DNA from: Drechslerella dactyloides
Taxonomy: Eukaryota > Ascomycota > Orbiliomycetes > Orbiliales > Orbiliaceae
Assembly: GCA_020064725.1 (NCBI GenBank)
Contig: JAGTWJ010000008.1
Coordinates: forward strand, 496,001-560,000
Reading direction: 5' to 3'
DNA: 64,000 nt
Shown: piece by piece, positions 12,501 through 20,920 of the stretch
How the letters are laid out: the number at the start of each line of letters is the position of its first letter
Position numbering within the stretch: position 1 is the stretch's first letter
Notes under the pieces: model-generated
What the model was told of the DNA's origin: nothing
Seen by the model: the letters and a program-made list of their open reading frames with translations, nothing else
The model's database searches: none
Made by a program: the position numbers and the translations under genes

Positions 12501-13025
12501 GCCGAGCACGATCTCATTGCCCTCAGGACTGACGGGAACAACGCCACAGATCCCCACCACTACCGCCAGCTTGATGTTGGGGAAACTTGTCCGGCAGTTG
12601 GTGGCGACTACCGTCCCGTTGACCTTCCCCATTGCTGGCATGTAGGCGAGCACGACATTGTGGCGGCCGACAGCACCAGTGGAGTAAGCGTTGGGGTCGC
12701 CCGGAGCTTTGTCGTACGGGGGCCCATTGTCGTCCCAGCAATGGTCGAATAGAGCTTCAACAGCGTCCGCCTCGAAGGGAAGAGTGCATATGATAGCAAC
12801 CTCGAAACCGCGACGGTTGGCAGGGCGCGTCGGAGTCTGGAGGGTGTCCGATTGATCCACAATAGTTTGCCCATGACCGTCATATCCGCTCTCCGGAACC
12901 TTACCTTGTTGAAGCTCAAAAAAATGGGACAGGATGGGATCTGGTCTATCCAGCTCTCGGGCTGTCTTTGATTCCCAGTATTCCAGGAACTCAACATTAT
13001 CCCAAAGCGTGCCCCCAGCGTCCAT
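9575..13025 (-). CDS. NLR-type protein: PNP_UDP, NB-ARC and TPR domains
   Basis: Fungal NOD-like receptor architecture. An N-terminal nucleoside-phosphorylase-like domain (FEVAIICTLPFEADAV, VVVGICGVVPV, GFEMEGAVG, VIKGVCDYAD) is followed by an NB-ARC ATPase (FVGR; Walker A GLGGIGKTQ; Walker B WLMIIDDAD; ILVTTRD) and then at least four kinesin-light-chain-type 42-residue TPRs. The tail has near-identical PAIQDEE units. The codon before the Walker A lysine is split by an intron (about 11525-11580). A second intron near 11760-11875 must join PNP to the NB-ARC exon; its acceptor is probably at TCTCAG near 11748, but the donor is uncertain. The first in-frame ATG is at 13025, but the open frame continues upstream to a TGA at 13161, and beyond it into a zinc-finger region in the same frame. 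Such proteins detect non-self or pathogens and trigger immune or cell-death responses; the ligand is unknown. Confidence 0.8.
9602..9722 (-). repeat. In-frame coding repeat in the NLR C-terminus
   Basis: Three imperfect copies of a roughly 36-45-base unit sharing TCGTCTTGTATTGCGGGCTC on the plus strand. On the minus strand they encode (A/E)PAIQDEE(P/L)TD-type units at the end of the protein. Confidence 0.75.
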
Positions 13026-14830
13026 GTCATAATAACTTTTGCTAAATGCTTCGTCTCCTTCTTCGAATTCAGGGGCTGAGAAATCAAAGATCAAAGATAT
13101 CTCGCGCCTGAGTTGGCTAAGCTCACTTGGATATGATGCAGCTGAACTGTTACCCCTCAGTCACCCTCGCCCTTCGGCCTTGATTTCAGATTGTCCATCT
13201 TGACAAAGGTCCTCGTTATCTAAGGCCAGGATAGATTTAAAAGCTAGATCCTTGATGTGAGTAGCAATGTGCTTATACAAGACGTCTCTAATCTTGGCAG
13301 GTTCACTGGTCTTGATAATTGACGTTACTTTGTCCAGTACGCAGTCACACAGAGGACAATAATACTTATTCTCTTGTTTAAGGATTATCTGCTTGTTGCG
13401 GGAGAGAGTGTCAAGCTGCAAGTTGGTTGGGGGAGCTCAACCTTGGTGACTCTTAGGGTCTTTCATGTGCTTGAGGAAGCTCTCGAGATTGTTAAACTAC
13501 AGCATGGTATCGTGGCCAACATCGCAATACCAAGTATTCATATAGACTTTTCGATTCTACTGGGTGGAGTGAAACTCTGTTATATGGTGTAGCCAGTCAC
13601 TTATATGGACGAAGAACAGCACAGGAGAGGTGCACTCCTTTGAAAGACAAATGTATGGTTCTATGTCCTCATTTATATGGTTCCTGTTGGATGATTGATG
13701 ATCGTAAATACATTAGTGATAGCAATATTGCAATGCAGGGAGCACAATCACTTACTGCCAATATCTTGGATGATTCTTTAACTGAACGGTTGTGAGCAGC
13801 CTAGCACAGTACGGGCACGCACACTGCTTGTTACTATCTTTGAATTTAGGTATATCCGGATATTTCATAGAAGATGGATTAACAGAAGACCCTATGCTAA
13901 TGGTGGAGAGTGTTGGGCGCTGTCTTAGGTAATAGCGAGCTGCCTTGCTGTCCAATCTGCTTCTAGTGTTGGCAGATCCTGGCACAGGAGCTCTTCGAGG
14001 TATAACATTCTTCTGTTTGAGGATATTCATGGGATGCTTATCTGGCTGGGGGGTAGATAGCTGCGGCTTTGTAATGGGCTCTTGAGCTGCAACTGTCTGC
14101 TTGATAGGAGTAGCTGGTTGTTGCCTGGTACTAAGTTTCTCCTTATGTTGTATCCTCTGGAAAAACCGCCTGTGATGGATTGCCAGAGATGTTCTAAGTT
14201 GGTCACACAAAGACCGTCTGGTATCTGGAAAGTAGTGCTTGATGAGGAGACAGGCCTGCTGATGGAAATAAGTATTGTTGTTTTTGTTGAATTGGGATGA
14301 GAGGTTGTATTTTTGGCTGTGAATAGAAGATCTGTGTATTGTAATAGCCATAAAGTGTAGTTCATTGAGAGCCTTCCTAATTGCATCCATGGCTTCTTGT
14401 AGCAAGTCGTCGTCACTGTCATCCTGAGACTCTGGCTTGTGCTCAATTATAACATCACCGCCACCACTCTGAACTGGAATATGTCAAACACCAACGTTTA
14501 TTGATTTGGGCTACACAAGTGCTGCGATTTTGCATCTGTGATTTACGTACGACATTGAAGATTCCTAGCAAGCATCTCGAGAAGCTCCAGGACCATTTCC
14601 TTGATGTTATCGTGGTCGTGTAAACGAGTATCAAGAGACCGACTAATATCAGCCGCGAGAGCACCCGTGGAGTCAATCCAGAGATTAAGACTTCTTTCCA
14701 TATTCTTCATTTGTCTTCTCAAATCGGCGTCTTGGTCCTTACGGTTGCTTTCGCGGTTGGAGCATGTTTGCTCATTTAGGGACTCGAAGAGGGCTGTGCA
14801 CTCAACGGCTAACTCGTAGATATCGTTCAT
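13026..14830 (-). pseudogene. C2H2 zinc-finger (AcuF-type) head of the NLR gene, four in-frame stops
   Basis: Two clean exons (14830-14551, 14473-13756) and a third starting at 13683 join in frame. They read like fungal AcuF-type C2H2 proteins: a helical N-terminus with LNLWIDSTGA and SLDTRL, a basic middle region, then CPYCARLL, EPYICLSKEC, WYCDV, FLKHMKD, YYCPLCDCVL and HIATHIKDLAF finger elements. The third exon keeps one frame but is cut by TAG at 13557-13559, TAG at 13497-13499, TGA at 13437-13439 and TGA at 13161-13163. The same frame then runs without a break into the PNP domain of the neighbouring NLR coding region. Zinc-finger spacing is kept across the stops, so they look recent. 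Either one large C2H2-PNP-NB-ARC-TPR gene has lost its head, or two genes happen to lie in the same frame. I favour the first. Confidence 0.72.
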
Positions 14831-15489
14831 ACTGTTGACGGTCGATCCGCGGATTAATATACTATAGCTCTATGCTGGTCGGACTCTGCAAAAATTCATG
14901 AGCATATAAGCCGGATCTCAAGATATATATTCTCCTCCGGGTACCCGGGTGGGATAAGCGCATCGCGGGGTTCGTACCTGCGAATCATTGACAGTTAGGC
15001 CGCCGGCTGATCATATGCCATGGAGCAAGAAAAATGTTGAGATCTCGAGAACACTCGGATATATACTCACACCAGGATTAGGGCGGTCAACCTTGGCCAA
15101 TTGTATGCACACGTAGAATACACATAACTTAGGAATTACACAGGCAAGAAAGAATTGGTTGATAACAGGCCGTGAACGAACGAGATGGCATAGACAACCA
15201 ATATCTGATCAAATACCCAGTAATGAGTCGCTTTCCAATCCGAAGTGGGTCCAGCGCAGGATCTTAGGACATAGGGCAAGGCCTGGGCAACCAAAATTTA
15301 CAAGGTGCACGATATGCAACATGCAAACAGAGAGGCTGACAAGGCAAATTAAGGTTCTATGCATGCCTGCATGCTGCTTACCCCGCACACGTGACAATGC
15401 TAGAATCGATGTTCGATATGATTGCCTGCGATGGCCCGAATTTGACCTCAATCGAATTGAATCTTGCTGCTAAGAATAATCGATAGATC
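14831..15489. promoter_or_regulatory. Shared upstream region of two divergent island genes
   Basis: About 660 AT-rich bases lie between the start of the zinc-finger/NLR gene (minus) and the DUF7580-like gene (plus). The head-to-head layout suggests a common promoter. No specific operator could be recognised. Confidence 0.45.
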
Positions 15490-17237
15490 TTGAGGCCAGA
15501 CTTGCGCAACCTCAATCAGGAACAAATCCTTACTGCACTGGAGGGCGCAAGCAAGGCCTTGGCCGACATGCAAATCCTTAGCCCGTACCAGGCACACCTG
15601 GAACTTTTAACCACCCTCCATCCTCTCTTTAAGCGGGCGCTCCCATCATCCAGGCACCTGCCAGCCGAAATCCACATCAGCCTCCAAATCCAGAACAATA
15701 TTACACTCATCCATCAAACGATCCGCGCCATCCCCCTCGTCCTTCCTAATATCAACCTCGACAAAGACCTCGAGGAGTCTAAATATCACACCTTCTCAGA
15801 CACTTTGCTCTCGTTGCTAGAGGTTTTCGAGTCACTTATCAGAGAAGATGTATACATAAGGGCGCTGGATTTGGACGCTCCAGGGCGCGACGATGCTGCT
15901 GCTGCGGCTTCAGAACACGAGCGAGAGGTGCGAATTAGCGATGCCAACAACACTATCGGAATTGGAAGTGCTATATATTGTGGCAAGGGCTAACAATCGA
16001 TGGTTGACAGCTACGGACCAAGTATCCGAAGCTTGTCGTGCTGCGGGGCATGGTCAAGCAGTCCGAGTCAACCACGCATTAGACAACACCGCTGGACCAG
16101 CTGGCAGTGCATATCGACTATATAGGCCTAGAGAACAATCAAAAATATAGTTCTAGGCAGGTAGCCAATGCTATAAGTGAATTCAAATCGACAATTGACA
16201 ATATTTTTGCTGACCCGCTCGAAGCACTAGAGCGGGACCTTGGCCTTGGAAATACCAGCTCGCTGAACAACAATAAAATAAACTTCATTCAAAAGGCCAG
16301 TTATCTGAACTCTCTGTCTGAGTCACTATTCGAGAACCTCGTGAAGAGCATCGCTTGTATCGAGGCCCACAAGGTAAAGCTCCATCTATCCGGCTTTCTT
16401 GATCCCAATGTCAACTTCGAACTTCTTATTACCAAGCACGGGAATGAGCGCTAGAGACTTGCCAATTGCAGATTGTGAGAACAGCGCTCAATTTATCTCT
16501 GCTATCTCCTCATGGACCCAGCTAATCGTAATAAATATAGAGTAGATCATGCAAGTCAAAGCCAACAACAGCCAGAAACGCTCAAAAGCGCTAGGTGCAG
16601 CTTCTGTACTCGTTCGCAACCATCAAGCGATACAATTGTCCATTTGGCATTCGATAATAAAGATATATGGGATGATGAAGTGCGTGAATCATCACCGGCG
16701 CACGCGCACGTTCCCGATTCAAATTCCCTTCTCACGCTCCTCGAATTGTTGGTCCCCAAAAGGAAAGATGACAGCAATAACTCTGATTTGGAAGCCAATA
16801 TACAGGAATTTGTGAAAAAAGATAAAAAAATCATCAAGCTCCTTGTTGCACTATCATTACTCAACCTAAACACGAGCGTTTGGTTGAGAGCCGACTTGAA
16901 CATCAAGGAAATTTTTTGTTTCCCCACCACTCCTCCCAATTGGTGTTGGAAACCGCACATTGCATGTTACCTTAAACCGACACCTAGCAAATACGAGATC
17001 TATGACACCATCCTTTCATTCGGCCTATTACTCATGGAGATCGAAGCGAAGAAGCCTGTGCGCCCGAAATAAGCTGATCAGGACTGGGTGACGGGTCTCC
17101 CCTCGAAAGATAGTATGCTGAAAAGGGTTATTGGAGAGTGGAGTCGTGTAATTGGCAATGGGTATAGACATATTGTCACAGCTTGTCTACGGTTCTGAGA
17201 GCTGTCTGCGAAGTTCTACGATCCGGCTGTGGTCTAG
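15490..17237 (+). pseudogene. DUF7580-like N-terminal region of a subtilase gene, broken
   Basis: Four open stretches in three frames. The first (about 15490-15960) is helical with HLELLTTLHPLFKRALPSS. A frameshift leads to LYIVARANNRWLTATDQVSEACR (about 15960-16040), and another to HIDYIGLEN through LHLSGFLDPNVNFELLIT (16107-16451). The last frame continues to 17237, with stops at 16452-16454 (TAG), 16476-16478 (TGA), 17070-17072 (TAA), 17196-17198 (TGA) and 17235-17237 (TAG). Between these it still reads like the C-terminal half of fungal DUF7580 proteins (LLVALSLLNLNTSVWL; DSMLKRVIGEW; YRHIVTACLRF; FYDP). No in-frame ATG opens the first stretch. In fungi this kind of region often precedes an S8 protease domain, as it does here. 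The family name is from memory of the pattern and should be tested. Confidence 0.6.
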
Positions 17238-17556
17238 GAGAGAAGGAATATTGCAGTAATATACAAGTATATTATAGCACTTTTTTACTGAATCATAATA
17301 TAACAGCATAGTAGGATATTTACCATATTCAGCAAATTTCCAAACCCTCTTAAATGCTCCCCGGCGATACAGCGGCAGCGCGGCCGGTTCGGTCAATCCA
17401 GCCCAAGCCAACATCCTTCGCTCCAGCTATTCGACGATTTGAAAACACATAATCTAACATAAGGACCCGTGTTACACAGTGTCGTCTAGTAGATTGATAT
17501 TGGTCGATATTTAGCTGACGCATGCGGTTCCTCTTAGAGATATCAAAAATACAGAA
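17238..17556. other. Non-coding gap between DUF7580-like relic and protease domain
   Basis: AT-rich, stop-dense sequence of about 320 bases. It may be a decayed linker or former intron of one multidomain gene. Nothing else was seen. Confidence 0.45.
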
Positions 17557-18575
17557 ATGTTTATGATGGATACTAAAATCTTAGTCAATGACATGATCAA
17601 ACAACTGAGCAAATCGACAATCCCACATTGGGCTCCTGACTATAGAAAGGAGAGGATACAGATAGCAATAATCGACACCGGCATTGACGACCAGGACCTT
17701 TTGATTGAATGCCATAAAGAATCCGGTCGTATCAAACAGTGCTGCAGCTTCATCAATAATCCTAACTCTGGTCTGAACTATAATGACTATGAGGATCACA
17801 ATGGCCATGGAACGTATATCGCGAGGCTCATATTGGTGATGGCCCCAGTGGCGGAGATATACATTGCTAAGGTGTCCGATGATATAGGGATTCCATGTAC
17901 TGACTTACACCACATAGCAAGGGTTTGTGCTTTATTGATGAAACTCTCAAATATTTCTTTTTGATCCTCTTAACAGGTGAGCTGACTTGATACCAGGCCA
18001 TAAAGTGGGCCCATAAGGAGAAGTGTGTAAATGTTATCTCTATGTCTTTTGGTCTCGAGATTGAACGTGACAAGGAAATAGATAGGGCTATTTGCATGGC
18101 TTATAAGGTGAATATTACTATGTTCGCGGCTGCTTCCAACAGCGGCAGCAACAAACTTCGTGTATATTTATCCAACCAGGGTGGTGGTGTGATATGTATT
18201 CATACTAGTGATGGTCTTGGTAATGATAGTGGAATTAGCCCAATGCCAATTGTGGACACCGACAACTTCTCCATTTTGGGCATCTCCATTGGGTTTAAAT
18301 GGAAAGGAGACGACGTCCTCAAGTCCAGCACTTCGTTCGCAACACCAATTGCGGCAGCTCTAGCGGCAGATGTGCTCAAGTTCGCTCGATACAAATATGA
18401 TCTGGATAAGGAAGAACTGGAACAGCTATGTGAGTATGATGGCATGTGTAAGATTCTGAGGCTCATGGCCCGAAAGCGTAATGATTACAACTATATCACA
18501 CCGCTTTACCTCTGGGACGGCAAGAACAAGGACGAGGATATTATAAGGAAGATATACGAGATTGTTGGCCGCTGA
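17557..18575 (+). CDS. Subtilisin-like serine protease domain (S8), HET-Q2-like candidate
   Basis: Two exons (17557-17922, 17997-18575; donor AGG/GTTTGT, acceptor TACCAG) give 314 residues. The full S8 machinery is present: Asp40 in AIIDTGID, His84 in NGHGTYIA, the oxyanion-hole Asn170 in AAASNSG and nucleophile Ser235 in STSFATP. No signal peptide is visible, so it should act inside the cell. The ATG at 17557 is the first in an open stretch after a stop; the protein may originally have been the C-terminal part of the broken DUF7580-like gene just upstream. It lies about 530 bases upstream of the gasdermin-like gene on the same strand. In Podospora anserina the S8 protease HET-Q2 cleaves gasdermin HET-Q1 and triggers cell death; a similar role here is inferred from position. 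The protease call itself is firm. Confidence 0.82.
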
Positions 18576-19101
18576 GAGATGGTCGTAGCTCGGGGCTTAA
18601 TTGCTGTATTATGTGCTTACGAACCATCTATCCTCAAGAGCGCCATCACATATCTTGAGGCCGAACAAAAGGTCGGCGAGGACAGAGATTCTCTAGCCTA
18701 ATTTTTTGACGGACAGGGAAAGCTTTCGCATCCTGCATAGGGTATATTAGAATTAATAGTAGATACTTATGTACTTATGTTTTCCTAGCTATATTTCTTT
18801 TCGCAAAGCTCTCGTGCAGCATCAAATCGGTTGGTTTGCGGGGGGCTATGGATATTCTTATGTCGGACCAGCAACGGGCCAGAATTCTCAGCCTGAGGAT
18901 TTTAGATTACCCTATACCCGTATGACTACCCCGCATCGCATTCTTGGCGCGGGGCCATATTATGCCCTTTAGTCTTGGGAAGTGGGTAGGATTCGATGCT
19001 TTAAACTCGTTTGCTGGAAACATTCTTACTGTCTATGAAGCTATTATCGGTCTGAAATTTCTACATAATGTTTACCTGGTACGACAACGCCAATTGACAG
19101 G
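18576..19101. other. Spacer between protease and gasdermin-like gene
   Basis: About 526 bases. The protease frame stays open for some 40 codons past its stop, to a TAA at about 18700, but shows no motif. The rest is AT-rich and probably holds the promoter of the gasdermin-like gene. Confidence 0.45.
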
Positions 19102-19992
19102 ATGAGCTCAATCAAGCCAACTTACTATCTTCCTCCCAACTTCTTCACCCCACCCCCTCCTACAGGACCATTCTACCTGGGTACTGTGATTAAGGACTTT
19201 AGCTGTAGAGAGCAGATGCGCCCACTCAACCATGGTAAAAACAAGAATGGTAATGAAAAGCGAATCAAGATTCCTGAGAATGAGATATACTTGGATTACA
19301 AGGGTGGCTTCGAGGCTACCCAGTCCCAGTTGAAAAATGGCAGGTTCGGAATTTGGGCCAACTTTGTCAGGGCGGAGGGGATCGGGGGCGAGGCCAGCCT
19401 CTCTGTAAAGTATGGGGAAAATGATATGTACAAGTTCGCCAGCGTCGAGACCAAGTTCTTCTACCCCTCGGACAGCTATGTTTCCCAGTATATAATGCTC
19501 TCCGATATTAACAAGTATATTAAGGCGTGGGAGCATAAGAAACCTGTCTACCTCGTCACCGGACTGAAGGTTGCCAAGGGCGTGTCGGTGCGTTTGGAAA
19601 GCGAAAAAGAAATAACAGGAAGTCTCAATCTGGGTCTGAGCAATTTGGGAGGGTCGGGAGTCGAAGTCGGCCCGAAAGTGGAGGGGACCACCGCGGACAA
19701 ACCTGTGTTCTCTTTCGAGGAGTCAAGCGACATTGTGGTTGGCATCCAGTGTCTGAAGATATATTATCGAAGAGGCTGGCTGGGCGGAGAGAGAAGGTTG
19801 AAATCCGAGGTCCACACCACCGGCGCAACGTTCTTGGGCGACGAGGCTAAGAAGCAGCAGGAGGTGCCATTCGAAGACCTCGTCTTAGTGGGCCCTGAGG
19901 ATTACAATAACCCGAATCTCGCAGCTCATCACCAGGTCGCCGGGGAAGGAGAGAAGGAAGAGATCTGGATGCTTCCCGTGGAATCGAACTGA
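19102..19992 (+). CDS. Fungal gasdermin-like pore-forming protein (RCD-1/HET-Q1 type), putative
   Basis: A single intact exon of 296 residues. It starts with the YYLPP-x-F, PPP-x-GP and LG-x-V/I pattern, then has NEIYLDYKGG, GIWANFV, ETKFFYPSDSYV, a KPVYLVTGLKVAKGVSV strand pair, SFEESSDIVVG and a terminal GATFLGDEA, followed by a short acidic tail. I associate this pattern with a widespread fungal family that includes RCD-1 and HET-Q1, which are gasdermin-like proteins that permeabilise membranes after loss of a short inhibitory C-terminal piece. There is no signal peptide or classical membrane helix, as expected for a soluble pore former that inserts beta hairpins. The length is close to that of HET-Q1. 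Placement right after an S8 protease gene fits proteolytic activation. The family call rests on remembered sequence pattern plus context, not on a search. Confidence 0.62.
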   Translation: MSSIKPTYYLPPNFFTPPPPTGPFYLGTVIKDFSCREQMRPLNHGKNKNGNEKRIKIPENEIYLDYKGGFEATQSQLKNGRFGIWANFVRAEGIGGEASLSVKYGENDMYKFASVETKFFYPSDSYVSQYIMLSDINKYIKAWEHKKPVYLVTGLKVAKGVSVRLESEKEITGSLNLGLSNLGGSGVEVGPKVEGTTADKPVFSFEESSDIVVGIQCLKIYYRRGWLGGERRLKSEVHTTGATFLGDEAKKQQEVPFEDLVLVGPEDYNNPNLAAHHQVAGEGEKEEIWMLPVESN

Positions 19993-20920
19993 ATATGAGC
20001 ACGCTACGTTTCGCAAACCAGACGTACACACTCCAAGCTTCATGTGTACAATCGGTCAAATTTAGATTTCTCGCATGCCACAAGCTGGACTAGTCTTGTA
20101 TTGTAAAGTTGGACGCGCATATGGTTGCTCGGGCATGGTATTTACTATTACTAAACGAGGGCCTTTGTTATAGATATCATATCACCTTTCTATAGTCAAG
20201 CTATATCATTCTCCAAATCGATGCAATGCATTTGGGCGAGCCGGCTTTTAACGTTGACAGTTCCATGTCAACCTCTAGATCTAGAAATTGATGCAAAGTA
20301 TACAAGAGTGTTAATATCCTCGAGCAGTATGTACTCCAGCTGGGTACGTACTTAATTAGCTGGTAGTAAGTAGACCACCTGCGAGGAGACAAAAACCGAC
20401 TAATATCTAAGCCAGATATCTACTAGATGCTTCCTTATTCAGGGTTCATTTATGGTATTCTAGAACTCTGAACCGGTATCAATTAACATGCGTTTTTAAA
20501 TTCTCTGGAGAAACCTAAGCTTGCAGGCACTAGCTAGCTTTTAACCAGAATCACCGCCAGAAGCTAATCGGCCGCGGCCGGACAGGCCCGGCCTTAGCTG
20601 CAATAGAGTGCTAAACCCTGCATTGCCCCCCAAATTATCCGACTAGCCTGTTCGCGCGGAAACAATATTTTGTCGCGAAAGCGGCCGGTCTGGCCACCGT
20701 TGGGTTTCTATGAGTCAACCGTCGGCCAATTGCTACCTCGGGATCTGATTTCGAAGGCAAGATAGAACTCGAAGCTGTTTGAGTTTAAATTTGACTGAGC
20801 CGAAGTCTCGACGTACCGTCAACACTTCTCCCACCTCACCAGTGCATCAACCACGCTATCAATACCGTTCACACTGCACCGTCTCGTCGCTCAATTGCGA
20901 ACTTACACCATATCGGAGCC
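19993..20920. other. Intergenic, right edge of the island and tryptophan synthase promoter
   Basis: AT-rich 3' flank of the gasdermin-like gene, then a more GC-balanced promoter from about 20550. The promoter holds a TGAGTCA site and a CCAAT box, listed separately. No gene was seen. Confidence 0.6.
20711..20730 (+). promoter_or_regulatory. Gcn4/CpcA-type site (TGAGTCA) with nearby CCAAT box
   Basis: A perfect palindromic TGAGTCA at 20711-20717 lies about 204 bases upstream of the tryptophan synthase ATG, with CCAAT at 20726-20730. This is the binding sequence of the bZIP activator Gcn4 (CpcA/Cpc-1 in filamentous fungi), which induces amino-acid biosynthesis genes on starvation. Confidence 0.65.

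Noticed and set aside
13161..17237. Claim that the nonsense codons prove RIP-type C-to-T mutation
   Set aside because: All stop codons can arise from CAA, CAG or CGA by C-to-T, so the fit is not specific. CpA depletion and TpA excess would have to be counted over the region and compared with the flanks.
18576..18702. Same-frame extension beyond the protease stop
   Set aside because: About 40 open codons can occur by chance and no known subtilase C-terminal motif is seen.
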